Source of the DNA: Flavobacteriaceae bacterium
GTDB taxonomy: Bacteria > Bacteroidota > Bacteroidia > Flavobacteriales > Flavobacteriaceae
DNA length: 64,000 nt
Reading direction: 5' to 3'
Assembly: GCA_030835825.1 (NCBI GenBank)
Contig: JAURRA010000005.1
Location: forward strand, 32,037 to 96,036
The notes below the pieces were generated by a model. It was not told where the DNA came from. It saw only the letters and a list, made by a program, of their open reading frames with translations, and did not search any database. Below are positions 50,237 through 59,467 of the stretch, in pieces; positions within the stretch are counted from its first letter, which is position 1; each line of letters begins with the position of its first letter. The position numbers were made by a program, and so were the translations under genes.

Positions 50237-52057
50237 ATGAAAACACTTTTGAATTTTTGTCTGATTGCTTCGGTAATTTCTATTGCTCATGCGCAGCGAT
50301 TTGATAATGGCTACTGGCAGCAACAGGTCGATTATAAGATGGTTATTGACATGGACGTCAATACCTTTGGCTATACCGGCGCTCAAGAGCTGAACTACAC
50401 GAACAATTCTTTAGATACATTGAGCAGAGTATTCTATCATTTGTACTTCAACGCGTTTCAACCCGGGAGTGAAATGGACGTTCGTTCGAGAAGTATTGCC
50501 GATCCTGATTCCCGTGTTGCCGATAGAATTTCCAAACTCACGCCAGAAGAAATTGGCTTTTTGAACGTTAGCAGCCTAAAACAAGACGGCAAAAATTTGG
50601 CATACAAGGTGTCTGGGACCATTTTAGAGGTGGGCCTTAACAAGCCTATTAAACCAGGGGAGTCAACAACTTTCAGCATGGTGTTCAATGGGCAGGTGCC
50701 GGTCCAAATACGACGTTCTGGGAGGGATAATGCCGAAGGCATTTCGCTTTCTATGGCCCAATGGTATCCTAAATTGGCCGAATACGACTTTGAAGGTTGG
50801 CATGCTGATCCTTATTTAGGTAGAGAATTTCACGGCGTGTGGGGAGACTTTGACGTCACGATTAACATCGATAAAAATTACGTGATTGGCGGCACTGGTT
50901 ATTTGCAAAATCCCGAGGAAATTGGACATGGCTATAGCTCAAAAAAGGGGAATCCATTGGGCGGGGACAAGCTCAGTTGGCATTTCAAAGCGCCAATGGT
51001 TCACGATTTTACTTGGGGTGCCGATCCCGACTATATTCACGATAGTTTAAAAATGAAGGACGGCCCAACGCTGCACTTCTTCTATCAAAACGACCCGAAA
51101 ATAATTGACAATTGGAAAAAGCTTCAGCCAAAAACCGCTGAACTCATGACCTTTTTCAGCAAACATATCGGCAAATACCCTTATGACCAATACTCTGTAA
51201 TACAAGCTGGAGATGGCGGTATGGAGTATGGGATGTGCACCTTTATCACAGGAAACCGTTCCTTTGAAAGTCTTTTTGGGGTAACCGCACACGAAATGGC
51301 TCACAGCTGGTTTCAATTCTTACTGGCAACTAACGAGTCTCAACACGAGTGGATGGACGAAGGGTTTACATCTTATATCAGCGACCGCGCAGAGGCTGAA
51401 TTGGCAGGAGTCAATACGGACAACCCCTCTTACAGATCATATCGGAGTTATTTGCGTTTAGCAGAGTCTGGCGTAGAGCAGCCGCAGTCTACCCATGCCG
51501 ACCGTTATAATTTCAATTATGGGTATGGCGTCTCGGCCTACAGTAAAGGAGCAGTTTTTCTGGATCAGTTGAGTTATGTCATTGGCCAAAACAATCTTGA
51601 CCAAACCTTAAAAAAATATTTTAATGATTGGAGCTTCAAACATCCAACGCCTAACGACTTTATCCGTTGTGCTGAACTGGTGTCAGGAGCTGAATTGAGT
51701 TGGTACCTCACGGATTGGACCCAGACTACAAATCAAATTGACTACGCCGTTAAATCTGTTACTAGCAATCCTTCGGGCACCACTGTGGTTTTAGAGCGCT
51801 TAGGCCTGATGCCCATGCCTGTCGATTTAACAGTGACTTACTACGACGGAAGTAGCGAAAAACATCATATTCCATTAACGATGATGAGAGCGGTTAAGCC
51901 GCTAGAACCTGATGTTAATGTTCACGACAGTTGGGCTTGGGCCTACCCAACCTATTCCTTAGACCTCAAAAAAGAGGTGAGTACGGTTGTTATTGATCCA
52001 TTGCAAAAAATGGCTGACGTTAAGCGTGAAAACAATAGTTATGCGACAGAAAACTAA
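50237..52057 (+). CDS. Exported M1-family metallopeptidase
   Basis: A 606-residue zinc aminopeptidase of the M1 family. A signal peptide ends near IAHAQ. The zinc site is His352-Glu353-x-x-His356 in AHEMAHSW with Glu375 in WMDEGFT, the HExxH-18x-E pattern. The exopeptidase motif is DGGMEYGMCTF, a variant of GGMEN. The N-terminal all-beta domain holds ALNYTNNS-type strands seen in the family. It would trim N-terminal residues from peptides in the periplasm or at the surface. It has no neighbour partner; a terminator precedes it. Confidence 0.92.
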   Translation: MKTLLNFCLIASVISIAHAQRFDNGYWQQQVDYKMVIDMDVNTFGYTGAQELNYTNNSLDTLSRVFYHLYFNAFQPGSEMDVRSRSIADPDSRVADRISKLTPEEIGFLNVSSLKQDGKNLAYKVSGTILEVGLNKPIKPGESTTFSMVFNGQVPVQIRRSGRDNAEGISLSMAQWYPKLAEYDFEGWHADPYLGREFHGVWGDFDVTINIDKNYVIGGTGYLQNPEEIGHGYSSKKGNPLGGDKLSWHFKAPMVHDFTWGADPDYIHDSLKMKDGPTLHFFYQNDPKIIDNWKKLQPKTAELMTFFSKHIGKYPYDQYSVIQAGDGGMEYGMCTFITGNRSFESLFGVTAHEMAHSWFQFLLATNESQHEWMDEGFTSYISDRAEAELAGVNTDNPSYRSYRSYLRLAESGVEQPQSTHADRYNFNYGYGVSAYSKGAVFLDQLSYVIGQNNLDQTLKKYFNDWSFKHPTPNDFIRCAELVSGAELSWYLTDWTQTTNQIDYAVKSVTSNPSGTTVVLERLGLMPMPVDLTVTYYDGSSEKHHIPLTMMRAVKPLEPDVNVHDSWAWAYPTYSLDLKKEVSTVVIDPLQKMADVKRENNSYATEN

Positions 52058-52112
52058 TTAAAGTCAAGCTGTTTGAAAGTTTGTCGTTCTGTTTTTGTAA
52101 TTTACTTAGGCT

Positions 52113-52475
52113 ATGAAGACAAAATTAGGCCGTTTAAAAAAAGAAAAATTAATAGGTGCGCTTTTTGATAAAGGCGCCTCGATTAAAAAGTTTCCCCTGA
52201 TTTTGTTTTACGCGCCGAGCGCAGAATGGCAATCGGGAGTGTCTGTAAGCAAAAAGTTATTCAAACGGGCTGTTGACCGCAATCGCATCAAGCGCCTATT
52301 GAGAGGGGCAATCAAGCAACAGTGGCCAAGAGTTTCCTCCTTCAATGTTGGCCCGTCAAACTTTATGATCCTATACATTGGCAAGACTATGCCTGATTTT
52401 GAAGCAATTGACCAGGCTGCCAATACCTTGTTTGATAAATTTTTGGAGCGGATTAAAAACCACGAGAATGAATAA
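52113..52475 (+). CDS. rnpA: Ribonuclease P protein component
   Basis: A 120-residue basic protein. The RNP motif KRAVDRNRIKRLLRGA (about residues 51-66) is diagnostic, and LGRLKKEKLIGALFDKG is the usual N-terminus. It binds the catalytic RNA that processes pre-tRNA 5' ends. rpmH, the usual neighbour in other phyla, is absent here. It overlaps the S41 peptidase by 8 bp, an arrangement common in Bacteroidota. Confidence 0.93.
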   Translation: MKTKLGRLKKEKLIGALFDKGASIKKFPLILFYAPSAEWQSGVSVSKKLFKRAVDRNRIKRLLRGAIKQQWPRVSSFNVGPSNFMILYIGKTMPDFEAIDQAANTLFDKFLERIKNHENE

Positions 52476-54087
52476 GCACTATAACCTAAAACGACTCTTG
52501 ATTATAACCTTGTGCACTGTCGCGCCCTATTTGACACGTGCAAATCCTCCGAATTTGTTTGAAATTTCAAAGCAATTAGGCATTTTCAATACCTTATTTA
52601 AGGAAATTCAATTGAACTTTGTAGACGAGACAAATCCTGCTGAATTGATGACCGCGGCAATTGTAGAAATGATGTCTACACTTGATCCCTATTCCGTCTT
52701 TATGAACGAGCAAGACATCGAAGCCGCGCGACTTAGGCAAGAGTCTAATCTGGCTTCTATTGGTGCCAAATTAAAGATTATTGAAGATGGCCTGCTCTTA
52801 ACAGAAACCTATAAAGGAGGCGCTTCTGATGCTGCGGGGCTCAAAGCTGGAGACACATTAATAGAAATTGAGGGCTTGACTTTGATTGGTTATCAAGGAG
52901 ACATAACCACGCTACTCTCTGGGCCTAATGGTTCCCAAGTGTCTTTAAAGTACAAGCGTAGTGGCAATATTTATAACGGCAATTTGGTTCGCAACGACAT
53001 AGAACCTTCGGTTGTTCCCGCTTACGAAATGTTAGAGGATAAGATTGGTTATGTTGCCTTGACACAATTTTCTGAAAAGGCTGCTGTTGAACTAGACCAA
53101 GCTATTAGAAAGCTGCAAAACCAAGGAGTGTCGGGCTTGGTGTTGGACCTTCGAGGAAATCCAGGAGGACTGTTGAGTCAAGCGATAGCTATTGTTAATT
53201 TTTTTATTCCAAAAAACGAATTGGTGGTTTCAACCCGATCCAATCTTCCGTCTCAAAACAAAGTCTATTTAACTAAAAACGAGCCCATTGCGCCCAATTT
53301 GCCGGTCGTTGTTCTGGTGAATAGTCGTAGCGCTTCAGCAAGTGAAATTGTGGCAGGGGCATTGCAAGATTTAGATCGCGCAGTGGTTTTGGGTGAGAGA
53401 AGTTTTGGCAAAGGCTTGGTACAGCAACAAAAGCCTTTAGCTTACGGAACCCAATTTAAAATTACAATTTCTCGATATTACACACCTTCAGGAAGATGCA
53501 TTCAGGCCTTAGATTACCGAAACAGGAACGATAAGGGTGTTGCTGCTCAGCGCAATTATTCTGAATTTAAAACCAAAAACGGAAGACCTGTCTTCGATGG
53601 TGGTGGCGTTTTGCCCGATCTTATCATTGAAGAAGAGTCTACTCCTGGTGTTGTGAGATTGGCTCTGGAACAGGGGATTGTTTTCAATTATGTCAATAGC
53701 CAAAAAACTTTTGATCCGTTTTTAAAAGATAATGAAATTCTTATTACCGACGCCCAGTTCGATCAGTTTTTGGCACAGGCAAAAATATCAACCGCATCAG
53801 ATAGCGCTCTCGTTGAATTGGAGAAAGCTATAGCCGATGAGGATTCTGCAGAATCCTTGACGGCTTCTATTCGCGCCCTGGGCGATGCTCTAGAAGAATC
53901 CAAAAAAAAGCAAATAAAATCGGCTAAAACTGCGTTTAAACAACAAATAGCTTACGAAATTGCGCTGAGATTGTTTTATCGAGAAGGCCTATATCAATAC
54001 AAAATCAACAACGATCGAATCATTGGTCAGGCGCGCCAATTGCTCACCAATAATGAACAGTATAATGCATTTTTAAAAAAACAGTAG
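52468..54087 (+). CDS. C-terminal processing peptidase, S41 family
   Basis: A 539-residue exported or membrane-anchored protease with an N-terminal hydrophobic segment (LLIITLCTVAPYL). A PDZ domain (about 95-180, with GLKAGDTLIEIEGL) is followed by the S41 catalytic domain. The Ser-Lys dyad is Ser290 (SRSASASEI) and Lys315 (GERSFGKGLVQ), with Gln319 as the third conserved residue. CtpA-type proteases trim C-termini of periplasmic proteins. The C-terminal ~150 residues are helical and typical of the Bacteroidota form. ATG 52468 lies inside rnpA; an upstream in-frame start is unlikely. Confidence 0.93.
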   Translation: MNKHYNLKRLLIITLCTVAPYLTRANPPNLFEISKQLGIFNTLFKEIQLNFVDETNPAELMTAAIVEMMSTLDPYSVFMNEQDIEAARLRQESNLASIGAKLKIIEDGLLLTETYKGGASDAAGLKAGDTLIEIEGLTLIGYQGDITTLLSGPNGSQVSLKYKRSGNIYNGNLVRNDIEPSVVPAYEMLEDKIGYVALTQFSEKAAVELDQAIRKLQNQGVSGLVLDLRGNPGGLLSQAIAIVNFFIPKNELVVSTRSNLPSQNKVYLTKNEPIAPNLPVVVLVNSRSASASEIVAGALQDLDRAVVLGERSFGKGLVQQQKPLAYGTQFKITISRYYTPSGRCIQALDYRNRNDKGVAAQRNYSEFKTKNGRPVFDGGGVLPDLIIEEESTPGVVRLALEQGIVFNYVNSQKTFDPFLKDNEILITDAQFDQFLAQAKISTASDSALVELEKAIADEDSAESLTASIRALGDALEESKKKQIKSAKTAFKQQIAYEIALRLFYREGLYQYKINNDRIIGQARQLLTNNEQYNAFLKKQ

Positions 54088-54090
54088 TCT

Positions 54091-54915
54091 ATGTTTAGAG
54101 CATTCCTGATTGTGGTTTTTTATTCCTTTATCCAGCTTTGTGTTGGACAATCTGTGATTACTCATAAAGTATTTTTCGAAACGGATTCTGACAAATTGTC
54201 GAGCACCGAAAAGCAACGACTTCTTTTATTCTCAAAAAATTTAAAAACATTAGAAGTTCAAGATTTTCAAATTGTTGGTTATTGTGACGACAGGGGAACA
54301 GACACATACAATTTAGATTTGTCCATGCGTCGTGCTGTGGTTATACAGAATGCCTTAGTAAAACAAAAGCATGACAAAGCATTAATAACCTACGTTGACG
54401 GAAAAGGAGAGGTTCTCTTGCGTCAAGAAGATAGTTTGTCTACTGATAATCAGCGAGGCTTGAATAGAAGGGTAGATATTATGGTTAGACTTGAGGCAAA
54501 AAATATCGAAGAGAATACGGCAATTAAAAAGTCACAAGGTTTGGAGGGTGAACTCAAAATAGGGGATAAAATTATTTTAAAAGATATATTATTTCGGACT
54601 GGTTACAGCGATGTTTTAAAGGAATCTTTAGACAATTTAGAAAAAATTAGCCGTATTCTCAAAGAGCGGAAAGAGGTGTCTTTTGTTATTCTTGGACATG
54701 TTTGCTGTACTGATCAAGGAAGAGACGCTATTGATAGAAGAACTAAAAAATTCAATCTTTCTGTAGCAAGAGCTAAAAGAGTTTACGACTACTTCTTGGC
54801 TCAAGGAATTGAAAAAGAACGCATGGATTATAAAGGGTTGGGGCATCAATTTCCCCTAGGAGGGCCCAGTAAATACGACCGACGGGTAGAAATAGAAATT
54901 GTGAAGATTAACTAA
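54091..54915 (+). CDS. Exported protein with two OmpA-like domains
   Basis: A 274-residue protein with a signal peptide (about 1-19, ending VGQ) and no barrel. The first OmpA-like domain (about 22-132) has FFETDSDKLSSTEKQRLLLF, VGYCDDRGTDTYN and GLNRRVDIMVRL. The second (about 155-274) has DILFRTGYSDVLKESLDNL, LGHVCCTDQGRD and KYDRRVEIEIVKI. The peptidoglycan Asp and Arg are kept in both, though the first GHxD motif is GYCDD. Two tandem domains without a barrel suggest a periplasmic linker or a part of a larger assembly. It starts 3 bp after the S41 gene and its end overlaps the elaA-like gene by 4 bp. Confidence 0.85.
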   Translation: MFRAFLIVVFYSFIQLCVGQSVITHKVFFETDSDKLSSTEKQRLLLFSKNLKTLEVQDFQIVGYCDDRGTDTYNLDLSMRRAVVIQNALVKQKHDKALITYVDGKGEVLLRQEDSLSTDNQRGLNRRVDIMVRLEAKNIEENTAIKKSQGLEGELKIGDKIILKDILFRTGYSDVLKESLDNLEKISRILKERKEVSFVILGHVCCTDQGRDAIDRRTKKFNLSVARAKRVYDYFLAQGIEKERMDYKGLGHQFPLGGPSKYDRRVEIEIVKIN

Positions 54916-55352
54916 TTTTTAATCATCGCCAAATGTGGTATGCCGTCCTCAAGGTAGGGCGCTCCTTCTGTTACGAAACCAAGGTTGTTGTAAAATTTTT
55001 CAAGATATTGTTGTGCAGAAATCTTAATTGTTGCTGACTGATAGTGGTCTTGTATTGCCTTGATAGAGAACTCCATGAGGTCGTGCCCCCACTTTCTGTT
55101 CCTGTATTTTTTCTTAACCAATACCCTTCCAATACTCGGTTGCTCAAAATACTCACCGGCATTAAACAGTCGTGTATAAGCCACCAATTCACCCTTGAAA
55201 TAGCCTAAAATATGAAGCGCTTTTTGGTCTTTTAAATCCATGTCTTGATACACGCAATTTTGCTCAACCACAAAAACTTCACTGCGTAGCCTCAACAAAT
55301 CATAGAGTTCATAACGCGATAATTGTTCAAAAGATTTGGTGTATACCTCCAT
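54912..55352 (-). CDS. ElaA-family N-acetyltransferase
   Basis: A 146-residue GNAT protein of the ElaA subfamily: YDLLRLRSEVFVVEQNCVYQDMD is the family signature, followed by GELVAYTRLF and IGRVLVKKKYRNRKWGHDLM, which is the acetyl-CoA loop. The end (NNLGFVTEGAPYLEDGIPH) is also characteristic. The substrate of ElaA proteins is not established. I chose ATG 55352; the longer frame runs into the CDF gene. The CDF stop is 4 bp upstream, so this is the last gene of the rpiB-CDF-elaA run. Confidence 0.88.
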   Translation of the reverse strand: MEVYTKSFEQLSRYELYDLLRLRSEVFVVEQNCVYQDMDLKDQKALHILGYFKGELVAYTRLFNAGEYFEQPSIGRVLVKKKYRNRKWGHDLMEFSIKAIQDHYQSATIKISAQQYLEKFYNNLGFVTEGAPYLEDGIPHLAMIKN

Positions 55353-55356
55353 AAAA

Positions 55357-56262
55357 TTAGTCTTGTACAATAACGTCTTTGTCGTCGCATTTACCAAATT
55401 CAGGTTGAATATTAACATGATTGATGCTAAATTTTTGCTTTAATCTGTCTTCTATGAGCTTTAAAATATCGTCGAATTCAGACAGTCTAATGTCTTTATC
55501 AAAATCAATATGTGCCTCCAAGTGTATTTCGTGTTCATTCAATTGCCAGGCATGAACATGATGCATATTTGTTACACAATCTAAACTTTCAACATCTTTA
55601 ACTATGGCTTCAATTTCTAAATCTTCAGGAGTATACAACATTAAAACCTTAAATGACGATTTGAGTAAATCGAAACCCATTACTATTAAGTAAAGAGCTA
55701 TACCAAGAGTTAATAAGCTGTCTATCCAATAGATTTCGAAATACTTGATGAGAATACCGCCCAACATAACAGCTACTGAAGCCAACATATCGGAAACCAA
55801 GTGCAAGTAAGCCGAGCGGATATTCATATTGTGTTTGCTATTTTTCTGCAGTAACAGCACACTAAACCCGTTAAATAAAATACCTAATAAAGCTAGCCAA
55901 ATCACAATATTAGCTTCAATAGGTTCTGGTTTTTGAATGCGTTTAACCGCTTCTACCACAAGCAAGACCGCCACTACCATTAAAGAAGACGCATTAATAA
56001 AAGCAGCTAATATTTCAGCGCGTTTGTTACCAAAGGTTTTTAAAACTGAAGCTTGTTGTTTGCTCGCTTTCGAGGCGATGTAACTAATGACTAGTGAAAC
56101 AACATCTGAAAAGTTGTGTACAGCATCACTGATTAAAGCCAAGCTTCCAGCCATTAAACCGCCTAAAATTTGCCCGACGGTTATTAAAACATTTAATACA
56201 ATTGAGATCAGTAGGTTTTTTTCATTCCCATGATGATGATGATGATGATGACAGTGAGACAT
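55357..56262 (-). CDS. Cation diffusion facilitator (CDF) metal exporter
   Basis: A 301-residue transporter of the CDF family (CzcD/ZitB type). After an N-terminal His-rich stretch (Cys plus seven His) there are six hydrophobic segments. The metal site is SDAVHNFSD in helix 2 and YLHLVSDMLASV in helix 5; the HD-HD pattern is that of zinc exporters. A cytosolic domain (about 210-290) holds NMHHVHAWQLNEHEIHLEAHI. It exports Zn or related divalent metals. The His tract is encoded by a trinucleotide repeat. Its ATG overlaps the rpiB stop by 1 bp. Confidence 0.93.
   Translation of the reverse strand: MSHCHHHHHHHGNEKNLLISIVLNVLITVGQILGGLMAGSLALISDAVHNFSDVVSLVISYIASKASKQQASVLKTFGNKRAEILAAFINASSLMVVAVLLVVEAVKRIQKPEPIEANIVIWLALLGILFNGFSVLLLQKNSKHNMNIRSAYLHLVSDMLASVAVMLGGILIKYFEIYWIDSLLTLGIALYLIVMGFDLLKSSFKVLMLYTPEDLEIEAIVKDVESLDCVTNMHHVHAWQLNEHEIHLEAHIDFDKDIRLSEFDDILKLIEDRLKQKFSINHVNIQPEFGKCDDKDVIVQD
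56230..56251 (-). repeat. Trinucleotide repeat coding the His tract of the CDF exporter
   Basis: A run of seven TGA-phase units (CAT on the minus strand) codes seven histidines in the N-terminal metal-binding segment. Slippage would change the His count without shifting the frame. Confidence 0.75.
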
Positions 56263-56693
56263 TAAGCAATATTGATTTTTTCGACTCTTCTTTCATGTCT
56301 TCCCCCTTCAAATTCAGTTGAAAGAAAAGTTTTTACAATATCTAAACTCTCTTTTATATTGGTGAATCTAGCGGGCAAACTCAATATATTAGCGTTATTG
56401 TGTGATCTAGCGAGTTGAGCAATTTCAGTATTCCAACATAGGGCAGCACGAACGTTAGGATATTTATTGGCAGTCATACTAACCCCATTCCCTGAACCAC
56501 ATATTAGAATACCAAAGTTAGATTTATTATTGGCTACACTTTGAGCTACCGGATGAACAAAATCAGGATAATCCACACTTTTTTCGTCATTAGTACCGTA
56601 ATTTAACGTACTAAAACCTTGATTTTCAAGCGCTTCTAATATTGCGTTTTTGTATGCTGTTCCAGCATGATCATTACCTATAGCGATAGTCAT
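56262..56693 (-). CDS. rpiB: Ribose-5-phosphate isomerase B
   Basis: A 143-residue RpiB/LacA/LacB-family isomerase linking ribose 5-phosphate and ribulose 5-phosphate in the pentose phosphate pathway. The phosphate-binding start AIGNDHAG, the catalytic Cys in ILICGSGNGVSMTANK and the AALCWNTEIAQLARSHNNANIL segment are all seen. Standard length. It is the first gene of the minus-strand run with CDF and elaA and is divergent from rnr across the AT-rich gap. Confidence 0.95.
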   Translation of the reverse strand: MTIAIGNDHAGTAYKNAILEALENQGFSTLNYGTNDEKSVDYPDFVHPVAQSVANNKSNFGILICGSGNGVSMTANKYPNVRAALCWNTEIAQLARSHNNANILSLPARFTNIKESLDIVKTFLSTEFEGGRHERRVEKINIA

Positions 56694-57155
56694 AGTGTGG
56701 TCTGTTTTTTACCGACTTAAAACTACAAAAATTAACAATGTTATTTAAAGATGTTATTAAAATGGTGTAGAAAATGAAAGTAATTATTAATAACTTTTTA
56801 TTGCATATCAGTTTATTACTCATATTTAGAAAATAAGTTTTATTAACCTATTTTAATTGTATTATTTTTTGTTAAACTTATTCATAAAAAATATTAGGCT
56901 TATTAACTAGGGAGCGCTTAGATTTTATCAAAAAGATAGATATTAATTCTAACGGTATAAAAAGTCAATAACTATACTAAAGTTATATAAATCAGATAGT
57001 TAAAATATTATAATGTGTTTAAATACGGTTGATAAAATAGGTTTAATGTGTATATTTAAATAGTTTGGTTTTTTTTTAAACGCTATTAACAGCCTATAAT
57101 CATCTCCATATTTTTATATTTTAAATTCTAAATAAATTGAATATAAAATTATTAA

Positions 57156-57164
57156 TGTGGATAA
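57156..57164 (-). promoter_or_regulatory. Perfect DnaA box
   Basis: TGTGGATAA, the reverse complement of TTATCCACA, inside the AT-rich gap before rnr. One 9-mer alone can arise by chance; its setting is what makes it notable. Confidence 0.5.
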
Positions 57165-57202
57165 GTTAACGCACTAATAGCATGGGTACATTTTTAATGC
57201 AG

Positions 57203-57210
57203 TAGTTTTG
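57203..57210 (+). promoter_or_regulatory. -7 promoter element for rnr
   Basis: TAGTTTTG matches TAnnTTTG exactly and ends 16 bp before the rnr ATG. Confidence 0.55.
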
Positions 57211-57226
57211 TAACATATAACAAAAT

Positions 57227-59410
57227 ATGGGTAGAGGTAAAAAGAAGAAGGGAAGCAAACCAAATAGTGAATTAACACAGAATATAATTAGGACTTTGCG
57301 TGATTCAAAAGACCAACCTCTGAATTACAAACAAATTGCGTCAAAACTAAAAATCAAAGATACTCGAACACGGAATATACTCATTAAATCACTTCACAGT
57401 TTAGCCCTAACCAAGAAAATTCATGAAGTGGAACGTGGTAAATACAAATTGATTATTGATGAAAGATATATTGAAGGTAAACTAGATATATCAGCCAAAG
57501 GCAATGGATATGTTATATCGGATTCATTTGATTCCGATGTTTTTATCAAATCGAAATTTTTAGGTAAAGCCCTCAACGGAGATATTGTAAAAGTCTATGT
57601 CTTTAATAGACGCGATAATGGGAAAATCGAAGGAGAGATTACAGAAGTTATTCTTAGAGAAAAAACCACTTATGTCGGGTTAGTACAGTTGTCTAAAAAG
57701 TTTGCTTTTGTTGTTCCTGATGACGAAAAGATGTATGTAGATATTTTCGTCAATTTAGCAGATCTCAATGGAGCAGTTGATGGCGATAAAGTGGTAGTTC
57801 AATTATTAGATTGGCCATCGAAAGCCGAGGCACCCACAGGTCAAATAAATCAAGTCCTAGGAAGACCGGGTGAGCATAGTACAGAAATACACAGTATTTT
57901 GGCTTCTTACAATTTACCTTATGACTTTCCAACAGAAATTGCTCAGTATGCCAACAATTTAGACACAATAATCACACACGACGATATAAGTGCGCGTAGA
58001 GATATGCGAAATACCTTAACGTTTACCATTGATCCTAAAGATGCAAAAGATTTTGATGATGCTATTTCTTTTAAACCAATAGATAACAATCAATTTGAAG
58101 TTGGAATTCATATTGCCGATGTATCTCACTATTTAAAAGCAGGATCTATTTTAGATAAGGAAGCTTATGAAAGAGCAACTTCTATATACCTGGTAGATAG
58201 AGTGGTTCCGATGTTACCCGAAGTTCTATCAAACGAAGCTTGCTCATTAAGACCACATGAAGATAAATTGACATTTTCAGTAGTATTTAATATGGATCAT
58301 ACTGGAAAGATTTATAACCAATGGTTTGGTAGAACCGTAATTCACAGCAATATGAGGCTATCGTACGAAGAAGCCCAAATTGTTATTGAAACAAAACATA
58401 AAACCATTCCAGCTGATATTTCTCTCAACACCAAATCATATGATATTTCTGAAGACCTACTAGGATCTATCATTACTTTGGATCAAGTCGCAAAAATATT
58501 GAGAAAAAACAGAATGAAGCAAGGCGCTATTTCATTTGATAAAGTAGAAGTAAAATTTGATCTAGACGACGCTTGTGAGCCTACCGGTGTATTTTTTAAA
58601 ACCAGTCAAGATGCAAACAAATTAATTGAAGAGTTTATGTTATTAGCTAATAGAAGTGTAGCCACTTTTATTGGATCTCAAAAGCCTATTAAACCATTTG
58701 TATACAGAATTCACGATGAGCCAGATGAGCAAAAATTATATGATTTAAAAAAACTTATTTCAAATTTTGGGTATGATCTGGATCTTAAAAGTAGAAAATC
58801 TACAGCAGCATCTCTGAATAAACTTTTAGACGATATCAAGGGTCAAAAAGAGCAAAATTTAATTGACACTTTAACTATTCGTACAATGAGCAAGGCCGAA
58901 TATTCAACTCAGAATGTTGGTCACTACGGGCTGGCATTTGACTACTATTCTCATTTTACTTCACCAATACGGAGATACCCAGATGTTATGGTTCACAGGT
59001 TATTGCAACATTATTTAGATCATGGGGCCGTTGTTGACACTCAGTCGCTCGAAGATAAATGTAAACATTGTTCTCAAATGGAATACGTTGCTTCGCGTGC
59101 AGAGCGGGAGTCTATCAAGTATATGCAAATAAAATACATGCAAAACCATGATAACAGAATATTTAGAGGTGTAATTTCTGGAGTAACAGACTGGGGAATC
59201 TATGTAGAAATTATCGAAAATAAATGTGAAGGCATGGTTAGAATGCGCGATATGAAACACGACCATTTTATTTTTGACCAGTCCACCTACAGCGCTGTTG
59301 GACAGCGTACAGGAACATCTTATCAATTGGGTGATGAAGTGTCTGTAAGAGTAAAATCGTGTGATTTAGTGAAAAAACATCTGGATTTTTATTTGGCAGA
59401 AATAGATTAA
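57227..59410 (+). CDS. rnr: Ribonuclease R
   Basis: A 727-residue 3'-5' exoribonuclease. Domains in order: a basic N-terminus (MGRGKKKKGSK), a winged-helix region (about 15-75), cold-shock domains (about 80-225), the RNB catalytic domain with the metal-binding aspartates in TIDPKDAKDFDDAISF (about 266-281) and HYGLAFDYYSHFTSPIRRYPD, and a C-terminal S1 domain (IFRGVISGVTDWGIYVEII). It degrades structured RNA and helps quality control of rRNA and tmRNA-tagged messages. Codon use looks more AT-rich than in the left half of the window. Confidence 0.96.
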   Translation: MGRGKKKKGSKPNSELTQNIIRTLRDSKDQPLNYKQIASKLKIKDTRTRNILIKSLHSLALTKKIHEVERGKYKLIIDERYIEGKLDISAKGNGYVISDSFDSDVFIKSKFLGKALNGDIVKVYVFNRRDNGKIEGEITEVILREKTTYVGLVQLSKKFAFVVPDDEKMYVDIFVNLADLNGAVDGDKVVVQLLDWPSKAEAPTGQINQVLGRPGEHSTEIHSILASYNLPYDFPTEIAQYANNLDTIITHDDISARRDMRNTLTFTIDPKDAKDFDDAISFKPIDNNQFEVGIHIADVSHYLKAGSILDKEAYERATSIYLVDRVVPMLPEVLSNEACSLRPHEDKLTFSVVFNMDHTGKIYNQWFGRTVIHSNMRLSYEEAQIVIETKHKTIPADISLNTKSYDISEDLLGSIITLDQVAKILRKNRMKQGAISFDKVEVKFDLDDACEPTGVFFKTSQDANKLIEEFMLLANRSVATFIGSQKPIKPFVYRIHDEPDEQKLYDLKKLISNFGYDLDLKSRKSTAASLNKLLDDIKGQKEQNLIDTLTIRTMSKAEYSTQNVGHYGLAFDYYSHFTSPIRRYPDVMVHRLLQHYLDHGAVVDTQSLEDKCKHCSQMEYVASRAERESIKYMQIKYMQNHDNRIFRGVISGVTDWGIYVEIIENKCEGMVRMRDMKHDHFIFDQSTYSAVGQRTGTSYQLGDEVSVRVKSCDLVKKHLDFYLAEID

Positions 59411-59467
59411 TTTAATTTGTTTTAATTTTATGCTTCCTAATCACTCGAATCTTTTTAAAATACCACT

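Larger units (their letters stand above)
56694..57226. other. AT-rich gap between rpiB and rnr: candidate replication origin
   Basis: 533 bp without a coding frame. Lines 56941-57180 contain only about 20% G+C, half that of the window. TGTGGATAA at 57156-57164 is a perfect reverse copy of the DnaA box TTATCCACA; TGTGTTTAA (57013-57021) and TGTGTATAT (57047-57055) are related sites in the same orientation, and all three follow TAA or AA. The flanking genes diverge. The rnr promoter lies at the right edge. An alternative is simply a long, AT-rich regulatory region. Neither dnaA nor other origin neighbours are in the window apart from rnpA, 4 kb away. Confidence 0.45.
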
